Assembly (NCBI RefSeq): GCF_001612745.1
Contig: NZ_BDBA01000087.1
Coordinates: 1 to 56,839 of the forward strand
Source: Nocardia amamiensis NBRC 102102
GTDB lineage: Bacteria > Actinomycetota > Actinomycetes > Mycobacteriales > Mycobacteriaceae
Direction: 5' to 3'
Length of the DNA stretch: 56,839 bases
Positions 16,647-24,400 of this stretch are shown one piece after another; position 1 is the stretch's first letter; each line of letters begins with the position of its first letter. The position numbers were made by a program, and so were the translations under genes. Below the pieces are notes generated by a model. It saw only the letters and a list, made by a program, of their open reading frames with translations. It made no database searches and had not been told where the DNA came from.

Positions 16647-16734
16647 GGAGGATTCGCCTAGTGGCCTATGGCGCTCGCCTGGAACGCGGGTTGGGTTAAC
16701 GCCCTCAGGGGTTCAAATCCCCTATCCTCCGCCA
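16647..16734 (+). tRNA. tRNA-Ser (anticodon GGA)
   Basis: The acceptor stem GGAGGAT pairs with ATCCTCC. A D-arm, an anticodon arm with loop CTGGAAC (anticodon GGA at 16681-16683), a long variable arm as required for class II serine tRNA, and the T-arm GGGG-TTCAAAT-CCCC follow. The discriminator is G and CCA is encoded (16732-16734). It reads UCC and UCU codons. Confidence 0.95.
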
Positions 16735-16738
16735 CGGC

Positions 16739-16781
16739 AAACGCCCCTGATCACACGATACCAGCTGGTCAGGGGCGTTTT
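16739..16781 (+). terminator. Rho-independent terminator after tRNA-Ser(GGA)
   Basis: A perfect 12-bp stem, AAACGCCCCTGA / TCAGGGGCGTTT, ending in TTTT, starts 5 bp after the encoded CCA. Confidence 0.85.
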
Positions 16782-16920
16782 GCATCCCAGCCCATCCTCA
16801 GTGGCGATCCTTCAGCTCCATCGACCGTAACGTCTGGTCAGGGCGCCTTCCGGAGCGGCGACAGTCGTTTCCGCAGGTAGACGGCGCATTGACCGCGTCG
16901 ACAAGTCTCGGGACAGGGGA

Positions 16921-17763
16921 TCATCTCCCCTGATCTATCCTCGGCGCCGGTGACAATCCGCGTTGGAGCGTCGCGGTGGCGATCTCGATGAAGTCGCGGA
17001 GTAGCTTCTCGCGTCGGTCCGCGACGACGGCCAGGCAAGTTTCGACCCCTGGGGCGTCGGTCACGCGAAGGTGGACGAGGTCGGGTCGGACATAGGACTG
17101 CGCGACGCTCAGCGGAACCAGCACGATGCCGTGCCCGGACGCGATGAGCTCGAACTTCTCCTCGAGTGACAAATTGCGCCTCGTCGGTGCGTCGAGCATC
17201 CGCTCGCCGTCGAGGTCCGCCCGGGTGAGCTTGTGGCGGCCGGCCAGCGGGTGCGTTGCGGGCATGGCGGCGACCCTTGGCTCGTGCCCGACCGGGACTA
17301 CCCGTAACCCCGACTCGTCGAACGGCCTTCGCAGATAACCGATCTGAGCACGGCCGTCTCGAAGCGGCGCGTCCCGCTCCCACCAGCGCGCCGGGACGAC
17401 GTCGGTCTCGACGTCCGGGTGGCGCGCGGTGAACGCCCGGATCGCCCCCGACACACGCAGTCCCGGGGAAAAAGCGATCACGAGCCGTTGGACGCCGTGA
17501 TCGACATCGCGCACGCGCCGCACCGCCGCGTCGACGGACGCGAGAATCCCCTGCGCCTCCTCGTAGAGTTGCTTGCCGGCGGCGGTCAGCTCCACGCTGC
17601 GGGTGGACCGCACGAGCAGCGTGCAGTCCAACTCCTGCTCGAAAGCCTTGATCTGCCGGCTCAGCACCGGTTGAGCGATATAGAGCTGTTCCGCCGCGCG
17701 GCCGAAGTGCCGTTGCTCAGCCACCGCGACGAAGTAGCGGAGCTTGCGCAGATCGAGATCCAT
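16921..17763 (-). CDS. LysR-family transcriptional regulator
   Basis: 280 residues. The N-terminal winged helix-turn-helix reads LRKLRYFVAVAEQRHFGRAAEQLYIAQPVLSRQIKAFE with its usual linker helix, followed by the periplasmic-binding-like effector domain from about residue 92. It is divergent from, and only 68 bp from, the NmrA-type gene at 17832. That is the normal layout for a LysR regulator and its target, but the target here is broken. Confidence 0.93.
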   Translation of the reverse strand: MDLDLRKLRYFVAVAEQRHFGRAAEQLYIAQPVLSRQIKAFEQELDCTLLVRSTRSVELTAAGKQLYEEAQGILASVDAAVRRVRDVDHGVQRLVIAFSPGLRVSGAIRAFTARHPDVETDVVPARWWERDAPLRDGRAQIGYLRRPFDESGLRVVPVGHEPRVAAMPATHPLAGRHKLTRADLDGERMLDAPTRRNLSLEEKFELIASGHGIVLVPLSVAQSYVRPDLVHLRVTDAPGVETCLAVVADRREKLLRDFIEIATATLQRGLSPAPRIDQGR

Positions 17764-17831
17764 ACCTTCAAGGTATCAATCGCCGGGAAGGGTATTGGAC
17801 GGACGCAGGTGGACGCCCCGAGACTCGAAGC

Positions 17832-18298
17832 ATGATCGTCATCACCGCCCCCACCGGCAACATCGGTGGTCGACTTCTGGACCTCCTGCTCGACGAAACA
17901 ACCACTCGCAGTGAAGAATTGCGCGTCATCGTGCGCGACCCCGCCAAACTCTCCGACGCGGCCCGCGCCCGCGTCGACGTCGTCACCGGCTCACACGGTG
18001 ACGCCGACGTCGTCGACCGGGCCTTCGCAGGCGCGGACGCCGTCTTCTGGCTGGTCCCACCAGATCCGGAGGCACCGAACTTGGACACGATGTATTCCGA
18101 GTTCACCCACGCCGCCGCAAAGGCATTCACTACCCTGCCCGCGGCCTCAGCAGCGCACTCGCACAGGGTTACGTCGACATGATGCGCGCGAAGGACAACG
18201 GCCTCGACGACGGCGTGCAACGCACCCCGCAGACCGCGAGCGCGACGACCTTCCGACAGTGGTGCGCAACGGTCCTCGCACCGGCGGTCCACGCCTGA
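17832..18298 (+). pseudogene. NmrA/NAD(P)-binding family protein, internally deleted and frameshifted
   Basis: The N-terminal part (17832 to about 18120) reads MIVITAPTGNIGGRLLDLLL, an intact Rossmann start with GxxGxxG, then FAGADAVFWLVPPDPEAPNL. The frame then closes at 18182. In another frame, from about 18125 to a stop at 18298, the typical C-terminus of the same family reads LSSALAQGYVDMMRAKDNG and TTFRQWCATVLAPAV. Full-length relatives have about 280-290 residues; here the two ends add up to about 155, so roughly 130 codons are missing at the junction near 18120. The product cannot be a normal oxidoreductase. It is the divergent neighbour, and probable former target, of the LysR regulator. 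Confidence 0.85.
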
Positions 18299-18458
18299 GC
18301 CCGGGGACCGCTGACACGAGCAACTGGCAGTTGGTGACAACCGTCGCCGGTAACGCCCCGCCGGAAGCGGTGGTCGACGGCCATGGAAGCGCCGCAAGCA
18401 GTAGTGGACGACCTGCGCGTGTTCTTCCGGAAGCTGGGGAATCCGCTCGTGGTGCCGG

Positions 18459-19289
18459 TCAGTCCGGCTGGTCGAGAAAGTTGGTGACGTCGATCGCGAA
18501 GCGCTTGTGCTTGATCGTGCCCATGTGACCGGCGCCGGGATAGACGATGAGGCGGGAGTTGGGGATTCCGTCGGCGGTGCGGCGGAAATTGGCGATGCTG
18601 TAGCCGGCATCTCGTTCGCCGCCGATGACGAGGGTGGGCGCTTGGATCTCGCCGAGGCGGTCGGTGAGGTCGAATCCGTCTTCGGCGTGAATGAAGGCGT
18701 GCGTGTCGGCGGGGTTCTGCGGGCGAGCCAACGGGTCGAACAACCACATGGCGGCCGCGGCGACACGGACGGCCACGGGTGAGGCGAAAGCGCTGGCCGC
18801 CAAGTGGTGCATCGCTCGGCGCCCGCGCAACGCCGCTTCGGCATACCGCAACTGGCCTTCCTTGGCGACCGGATCCAACCGGCACCCGGACGACGCGATG
18901 ACGAGGCGGCGCAGGACTTCCGGATGATCGGCGGCAAGTTGCAATGCGACCGAACCACCCGACGAAATGCCGAGCACGTCCACCGGCTCGCCGAACTCGA
19001 CATGCAGCGCATCCGCGTGCTCGGCCGCGATCTCGCCCATCGTGGTGCCCTCGTGCATGCCGGGCGCCCGGCCCACCGCGTAGACATGGAAGTTCCGGGC
19101 CAGCGGCTCCAGCACCTTGATCTCGGAGTCACGCATCCAACCGCGCGGATTCGCGTGATCGGGAGTGAACCACCGGAGAAACACCAAGGGCCGACCGGAA
19201 CCTATCGCGAAGTACGGCATGCCGTGCTTCAACACACCCTCGGTAACCTCGAGCTCTGCCCGTCCGGCTCTGCCCACGATCCGCTCCAA
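18459..19289 (-). CDS. alpha/beta-hydrolase
   Basis: 276 residues. The nucleophile elbow is GISSGGS (about residue 106) in the alpha/beta-hydrolase position after VDVLG. The acid lies in LVIGGERDAGY and the catalytic His in PGAGHMGTIKHK near the C-terminus. The oxyanion-side loop is VFLRWFTPDHANPRG. There is no signal peptide. The substrate is unknown. It is downstream of the NmrA remnant on the opposite strand. Confidence 0.88.
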   Translation of the reverse strand: MERIVGRAGRAELEVTEGVLKHGMPYFAIGSGRPLVFLRWFTPDHANPRGWMRDSEIKVLEPLARNFHVYAVGRAPGMHEGTTMGEIAAEHADALHVEFGEPVDVLGISSGGSVALQLAADHPEVLRRLVIASSGCRLDPVAKEGQLRYAEAALRGRRAMHHLAASAFASPVAVRVAAAAMWLFDPLARPQNPADTHAFIHAEDGFDLTDRLGEIQAPTLVIGGERDAGYSIANFRRTADGIPNSRLIVYPGAGHMGTIKHKRFAIDVTNFLDQPD

Positions 19290-19484
19290 ATCTGCCGAGA
19301 ACCATCCGCCGAACCGACGCTATCGGAGCGCACCGACTTCCGCGACAACCTCCGTCGTTCCACCCTTGGTTGCCGCTGAACGCAACAGTGAACCCCTCAT
19401 CGCCGCCAGCAGAGGAGCAGATCTGTCCTCCGCTGAAACGGGATCGCCACTGCTCGCGCGATCCCGCTCCGGCATCTCCGCTCT

Positions 19485-19820
19485 CTATGCGGTCTTGTCG
19501 AAGCGCACGGAGAGCGCCTGCACGCCCGCCGGAGCCCGCCAAATGAGGTCGACTATCGCGAGGTCATTTCCTGCACTGCACGAGGAATCGCTGAACAGGT
19601 AGGCCGAGTCGGAGGTGCCGTTCTCGAACCTCACCGCACCACCTTGAAGCTGCAGACAGGTGCCGCTCGCCGGACGATCGACGTGGATGAGCTGTCCGTC
19701 CGGGGTGATGTAGGAGAACCTGCCGACTGCCGCATGCGCACCGCCGGGCGTCAACGCAAGCAACGCAAGCGCCGCTGCGCCCGCGAAGACCGCTTTCCTG
19801 AGCCAGTTCGACAATCCCAT
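19485..19820 (-). CDS. small secreted protein
   Basis: 111 residues. ATG 19820 is preceded by GGGAGAGGGAAG. A clear signal peptide (LRKAVFAGAAALALLALTPG, cleavage near AHA-AVG) leaves a mature domain of about 80 residues. This has two cysteines (TCLQLQGG and SSCSAGND) likely to form a disulfide, and aromatic/acidic beta-strand segments (RFSYITPDGQLIHVDRP). It resembles the small actinobacterial secreted proteins of unknown role found in Nocardia and Streptomyces. The 195 bp between it and the hydrolase gene hold nothing else recognised. Confidence 0.8.
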   Translation of the reverse strand: MGLSNWLRKAVFAGAAALALLALTPGGAHAAVGRFSYITPDGQLIHVDRPASGTCLQLQGGAVRFENGTSDSAYLFSDSSCSAGNDLAIVDLIWRAPAGVQALSVRFDKTA

Positions 19821-20025
19821 GATCTTCCCTCTCCCTTGCCGCCACTCGGCCGAAGCCGACACTTTCCTCCCACAGAGTCTTCCATCACACCGCATTTCAG
19901 ATCTGTGACTCCGTGGACCTTGCGAGCTTCGACTGTTGAATACCGAGGCGACGATCCGAGCGATGGCGGGCGCGCCTGATCCCCGAGGAAGTCCGCCGCA
20001 TTCGTTGACCGAACGTCGACGCCCG

Positions 20026-20418
20026 TCAACTGGCTGTGTATACGTCCGCGGCTTCGCGTGCGATCTCCGGTGGCGCGGTCGCGATAACTGCGTTGAGGGC
20101 GCTGCGAGCGGCCTCCAGCTCACGGATGCTGGAGCTGATGCGTTCGCGTTCGCGGTACAGGTCGATCAGCAATTCCGGGCAGTCGGCGATGAGCCGTCCG
20201 CCGTCGGAACCCATGCAGGGCAGCAGATCGGCGATGGTGGTCGTGGACAGGCCGGCGGCGAGCAGATTGCGAATGTGCAGGACGGTCGCGACGTCCGATT
20301 CGCGGTACTCGCGATAACCCGACGCCTGCCGGCTCGGTCGAAGAAGGCCCTGCTCCTCGTAGTAGCGCAGGAGCCGCTGACTGACCCCGGTTCGCCGTTG
20401 CAACACTCCGATTCGCAT
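20026..20418 (-). CDS. MerR-family transcriptional regulator
   Basis: 130 residues. ATG 20418 follows GGGAGG. The N-terminal MerR helix-turn-helix and wing read MRIGVLQRRTGVSQRLLRYY and EEQGLLRPSRQASGYREY. The dimerisation helix and a C-terminal effector part contain two cysteines (LLPCMG and ADCPELL), a pattern seen in drug-responsive MerR relatives. It is divergent from the MFS exporter at 20477 and the shared region has a MerR-type promoter (20438-20469), so it very probably activates that exporter. Confidence 0.92.
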   Translation of the reverse strand: MRIGVLQRRTGVSQRLLRYYEEQGLLRPSRQASGYREYRESDVATVLHIRNLLAAGLSTTTIADLLPCMGSDGGRLIADCPELLIDLYRERERISSSIRELEAARSALNAVIATAPPEIAREAADVYTAS

Positions 20419-20437
20419 CGAAACCTCCCGAGCACAC

Positions 20438-20469
20438 TTGACCCTCACATAGATGTGAGACTTTAGCGT
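20438..20469 (+). promoter_or_regulatory. MerR-type promoter with dyad in a long spacer
   Basis: TTGACC (20438-20443) and TAGCGT (20464-20469) are separated by 20 bp, longer than the normal 17. The spacer holds a perfect 7-bp dyad CTCACAT-AG-ATGTGAG (20444-20459). This over-long spacer with a central dyad is the hallmark of MerR-family activation by DNA untwisting. It lies directly upstream of the MFS gene. Confidence 0.78.
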
Positions 20470-20476
20470 AACCGGC

Positions 20477-22090
20477 ATGACCGATCGAGAACCGTTGCAT
20501 GAAGCACGGATCCAGCCCCTGCCCGCCGGTCCACGCCAATGGATCGGTCTCGCTGTGCTCGCCTTGCCCACCTTGCTGCTGGCCATGGACGTCACCGTGC
20601 TCTATCTGGCCATGCCGCATCTCACAGCGGACCTGCGGCCCACCGGCATCGAGCAACTGTGGATCGCCGACATCTACGGGTTCATGATCGCCGGATTCCT
20701 GATCACGATGGGCACCATCGGTGACCGTATCGGCAGGCGCAAACTGCTGATGCTGGGTGCGACCGCGTTCGGCGCCGCCTCCGTGCTCGCCGCGTTCGCG
20801 TCCAGTCCCCTCCTGCTGATCGGCGCACGCGCGGTTCTCGGCATCGCGGGGGCCACCCTGATGCCCTCCACCCTGGCGCTGATCAGCAGCATGTTCCCCG
20901 ACGCCAGGCAGCGCGGGATGGCGATCGGCGTGTGGGCCACATGCCTGTCCGCCGGGATGGCTGCCGGTCCGATAATCGGCGGTGTGATGCTCGAGTCGTT
21001 CTGGTGGGGTTCGGTCTTCCTGCTGGGCGTGCCCGTGATGGCGCTGCTGCTGATAACCGCTCCCGCGCTACTGCCGGAATACCGGGACAGCGCGGCGGGC
21101 AGGGTCGACCTGCCCAGCGTGGTTCTGTCGCTGTGCGCCATCCTGCCCGTCGTCTACGGCATCAAGAAGCTCTCGGAAGCGGGCCCGTCCGCCATGCCTG
21201 TTGCGGCGATCGTGACCGGCGGCGTCTTCTGCTGGATCTTCAGCCGCAGGCAACGCGCGCTCACCGAACCACTCCTGGATCTGCGCATGTTCCGCGACCG
21301 GTCGTTCTGCGCGGCGCTGCTGATATTGCTCGTCAGCCTTGGCTTGGTCGGCGGAATCTATCTATTCATCACGCAGTATCTGCAATTGGTCCGCGGGTTG
21401 TCTCCGCTGGGAGCCGGATTGTGGCTGTTGCCCTCGGCATTCGCGCTGATCGTCACGTCGATCCTGACGCCGGTCATCGCCCGCAAAATCGAGCCCGGTT
21501 ACATCGTCGGCGCAGCCCTGGCCATCGCGACGATCGGCTACCTGATGCTCGCCTTCGTCGACAGCGCGGGGGGACTGCCGATGCTGGTGGCGGGTTTCGT
21601 TCTGGTCTACATCGGCACCAGCCCGCTGATGGTGCTCGGCACCGACCTGGTCATCGGGACCGCCCCGCCGGAAAAAGCAGGCTCGGCAGCGGCGATGTCG
21701 GAGGCCAGCATGGAGTTCGGCGTTGCCGTTGGCGTCGCCGTCCTGGGTGTCCTCGGCACCACGATCTACCGCGCCGAAGTCGCCCGTACCAGTCCCGCCG
21801 GGATTCCGATCACCGCTGACAACGTGGCCGGGAATTCTCTTGCCGGTGCCAGCGCCGCCGCGGCGGACCTTCCCGGGCAACTCGGCGACGCGCTGCTTGC
21901 TTCGGCCCGCGAAGCGTTCACGAACGGTCTCAACACCACTGCCCTCAGCTGCGCCGCAGTCGCCGCTCTACTCTCCATCGCGGCCGTTGGATTGCTCCGG
22001 CACACGCGCTCCGGGGAAGGCAAGTCCGAGGACGCGGAGCCGAAAGCTCCTCGACTTGCGGATGATCCGTTAGCGGACCTCGGCGGGTAG
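20477..22090 (+). CDS. MFS drug exporter, DHA2 (14-helix) type
   Basis: 537 residues, a proton-driven exporter of the QacA/SmvA/EmrB type. Characteristic segments are LLAMDVTVLYLAMPHLTADL (motif D1), the loop GDRIGRRKLLMLGA (motif A), and LGIAGATLMPSTLALI with GPIIGGVMLE (motif C, antiporter signature). About 14 membrane helices are expected. The C-terminal 30 residues are a polar tail. It is controlled by the divergent MerR through the promoter at 20438-20469. The substrate is probably a cationic or amphipathic drug. Confidence 0.92.
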   Translation: MTDREPLHEARIQPLPAGPRQWIGLAVLALPTLLLAMDVTVLYLAMPHLTADLRPTGIEQLWIADIYGFMIAGFLITMGTIGDRIGRRKLLMLGATAFGAASVLAAFASSPLLLIGARAVLGIAGATLMPSTLALISSMFPDARQRGMAIGVWATCLSAGMAAGPIIGGVMLESFWWGSVFLLGVPVMALLLITAPALLPEYRDSAAGRVDLPSVVLSLCAILPVVYGIKKLSEAGPSAMPVAAIVTGGVFCWIFSRRQRALTEPLLDLRMFRDRSFCAALLILLVSLGLVGGIYLFITQYLQLVRGLSPLGAGLWLLPSAFALIVTSILTPVIARKIEPGYIVGAALAIATIGYLMLAFVDSAGGLPMLVAGFVLVYIGTSPLMVLGTDLVIGTAPPEKAGSAAAMSEASMEFGVAVGVAVLGVLGTTIYRAEVARTSPAGIPITADNVAGNSLAGASAAAADLPGQLGDALLASAREAFTNGLNTTALSCAAVAALLSIAAVGLLRHTRSGEGKSEDAEPKAPRLADDPLADLGG

Positions 22091-22180
22091 CGGGAACAGA
22101 CTCGGGTTCGGGTTCCTCGGCGATTCTGAATCGTGCGATCGAGACTGTGCGACTTCCGATTACGATGCGATGATCTCCCC

Positions 22181-22819
22181 GTGACTCAGTGGCTTCCACT
22201 CTTCGGTTCCCTCATCGTCGCCGTTGCGGCATTGGTCGGCGTGCTGGTCAACAACCGCACGAATCGCGCCGCGCTCACCGCCGCGGACGAGCGGAACCGG
22301 GTCACGCTCGATGCCGCGCAGCGGAATGTGGAGCTGACGAACGCGGCGGCGGAGCGCCGGGAACACGACAAGTGGCGGCGGGAATCCGTGCTGACCGCCG
22401 TCTCTTCCGTGCTGGCGATCTCCAGCGAGGTCCGTCAGCAGTTGATGCACTGCGACCGCTGGGCGGACGACGAGCTGGATCGGATCGGTGCGGAGCTGCG
22501 CCAAACCATCGCCGGTTCGGTGGGTTTCATCAGCAGCCTGCGCGTGGTGGCGCACCGGAAGCTGCCCAATCGCTGTGCGGATCTGATGCGCACGCTCAGC
22601 GCGGCGCTGAACATCACCCTGCAGCGCAGGGGCATCGAACTCGACGGCGAGGCCACCGGCGCGGAGATCTCGGAAATCCAGGCGCTGTGGTCGCGGGCGA
22701 TCGAGAACACGGTCGAGGAAGAACGCTCCGTGATCAGCGCGACGCGGATCGAACTCGAGATCAAGGTCTCCAGCGAACTCGCGCATGCCGCGCCCCAACC
22801 GGCCCTTGCCCGAGCCTGA
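22181..22819 (+). CDS. hypothetical membrane-anchored helical protein
   Basis: 212 residues from GTG 22181. TACGAT 13 bases upstream suggests a leaderless transcript, and an upstream GTG (22133) would add 16 unlikely residues. A single N-terminal membrane helix (LFGSLIVAVAALVGVLV) is followed by a long charged helix (NNRTNRAALTAADERNRVTLD, then a region rich in Arg/Glu) that looks coiled-coil, and a helical C-terminal domain. The form is common among uncharacterised actinobacterial proteins. No enzymatic motif is seen. Confidence 0.72.
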   Translation: MTQWLPLFGSLIVAVAALVGVLVNNRTNRAALTAADERNRVTLDAAQRNVELTNAAAERREHDKWRRESVLTAVSSVLAISSEVRQQLMHCDRWADDELDRIGAELRQTIAGSVGFISSLRVVAHRKLPNRCADLMRTLSAALNITLQRRGIELDGEATGAEISEIQALWSRAIENTVEEERSVISATRIELEIKVSSELAHAAPQPALARA

Positions 22820-22846
22820 TCCTCGCGTGCGGAGCCGGTCCGTCAC

Positions 22847-24223
22847 TCACAGTGCGGCGATGACTTCTTTCATGCCGGAGCGGAGCAGGTCGGCGTAGGC
22901 GTCGACATCAGCTATGACCTCGGAGTCGGCGTGCACGGAGACGGTGACGGTGTCGCCGAGGCCGTGCACACCATGGGTGAGATGCATAACAGAGCCCAGA
23001 GCCGGGAAGCCTGCGGTGAACCGGACCTGGCCGCCGCCGAAGGCGAGATCGGCGGGACCGCGGTCGACGCTGGAGACGACGGTGTGACCCGCGATCGAGT
23101 CGGGGACGGTGTCGACCGGATAGCGGTCGACGTCGCGGCGCAGCAACGGCGCCGGGATGGCCGCGGTGACCCGATCCTGCGCGGACAGCAGGGGGTGCTG
23201 AGCGCGCAGCCGTCGCTCGGCGAGCGCGGCGGCGATCTTGTCGGCGCGCAGGCGCAGGTCCGGCTCGTCGGTGAACAGGTCGACGCCGAGACTGCGGTAA
23301 TTGTTGCGCGGGTGGATGCCACGCTCGGTGGACGACTCCGGCAGGGCCATCGGCACCTGTGCGCCCAAGCGCCGCGCGGATCCTTCTCGATCGGCCAGAT
23401 AGCGAACGAGCGCCAACGACACCGCCGTCAGGACGACAACGGTCACGGTGCGACCGGGTACCCGCAGGTCTTCGGCGGAGAATACGAGCATGCGTACCGC
23501 ATGCCGCGAGATCCCCTCGGCCACGGGCCGATTCACCGGGCTCGGCGGGAAACCCGCTCCGGGTGGGGGAAGTCGGCCGCTCTCGGTCAATTGCGCGAGT
23601 TGCTGCTGCGCCCGAAAGGCTTGGTGACCCCGGACCGCGGTCGACGCCAGCCGAACCGGCACACGCAGCAGGCCTAGAGCCGAATCGACCAGTACACCGC
23701 CACCTCCAGGTACCAACCTCGCGCGACGACCGACCCGAGACACGACATCCTCGTCCAGGGCGGACGCGCTGAACAGCGCACGCGCGATCGCCGAGGCCCG
23801 CCGTCCATCGGCAAGCGCATGCGACATCTGCAGCACCGCCACCAGGGCGGGACCGTTCCCCGGCCCTGGCGCATCGACGATCCCGCGGAACACATGCAAT
23901 CGCCACGGACGCACTGCGGCATCGACACCGGTGCCGAGTACATCGCCGAGCGCATCCAGCAACCGCGACCAATAAGGCTCAGGCAGTTGGTGTTCCACGA
24001 ATTGCTGGGCGTCGAATTCGCAGGGGGTCCAGGACGGGTAATCGATGTCCGCGGGCAGTTCGCGCAGGCGCACCCGCAGGTCTGCGAGCCGTTCGCTACG
24101 TTCGGCGACAGCGGCGCGCAGTTTTTCGGTCGGTTGTCCAGAATCCGCGAAGCAATACAGCAGAAACAGATCATTGCGCGTGCGCCGGGACAACCAGTAC
24201 ATCGCCGCGTCCTGCGGTGCCAT
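22847..24223 (-). CDS. wax ester synthase/diacylglycerol acyltransferase (WS/DGAT)-like protein
   Basis: 458 residues from ATG 24223 (MAPQDAAMYWLS). The N-terminal WES acyltransferase domain starts with the family's small-acyl block. The active-site motif reads SHALADG with His135, compared with the usual HHxxxDG: the first His is replaced by Ser and the second, catalytic, His is kept. A second domain of the DUF1298 type includes VSSVDRGP and LTHGVHGLGDTVTVSVHADS. Such enzymes esterify acyl-CoA with alcohols or diacylglycerol for storage lipids. It is divergent from qcrB. Upstream in-frame codons exist but have no better ribosome site. Confidence 0.82.
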   Translation of the reverse strand: MAPQDAAMYWLSRRTRNDLFLLYCFADSGQPTEKLRAAVAERSERLADLRVRLRELPADIDYPSWTPCEFDAQQFVEHQLPEPYWSRLLDALGDVLGTGVDAAVRPWRLHVFRGIVDAPGPGNGPALVAVLQMSHALADGRRASAIARALFSASALDEDVVSRVGRRARLVPGGGGVLVDSALGLLRVPVRLASTAVRGHQAFRAQQQLAQLTESGRLPPPGAGFPPSPVNRPVAEGISRHAVRMLVFSAEDLRVPGRTVTVVVLTAVSLALVRYLADREGSARRLGAQVPMALPESSTERGIHPRNNYRSLGVDLFTDEPDLRLRADKIAAALAERRLRAQHPLLSAQDRVTAAIPAPLLRRDVDRYPVDTVPDSIAGHTVVSSVDRGPADLAFGGGQVRFTAGFPALGSVMHLTHGVHGLGDTVTVSVHADSEVIADVDAYADLLRSGMKEVIAAL

Positions 24224-24347
24224 CGCGCTCACAAGTAAAACGATATCGACTCGCTTGCGACCACATCCGGCAAGCCCGGAGTAAGTGTGCACGATCTTGT
24301 TCCACAACCGGCCGGAAAACCCCATCGATTCCACCGCCAAGCTCTGC

Positions 24348-24360
24348 TACCGTCTGTAGT
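24348..24360. promoter_or_regulatory. small CTAC/GTAG dyad before qcrB
   Basis: CTAC-CGTCT-GTAG, about 40 bp before the qcrB ATG, in an otherwise plain 177-bp divergent region. It resembles dyads bound by BlaI/MecI-type repressors only loosely. I offer it as a candidate site, not a call. Confidence 0.25.
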
Positions 24361-24400
24361 AGGAACAGATACCACTCTCACCCACGGCGGGGTGTCGGCC

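Noticed and set aside
19129..19542. Frame between the hydrolase and the small secreted protein
   Set aside because: Overlaps both supported genes and has no ribosome site.
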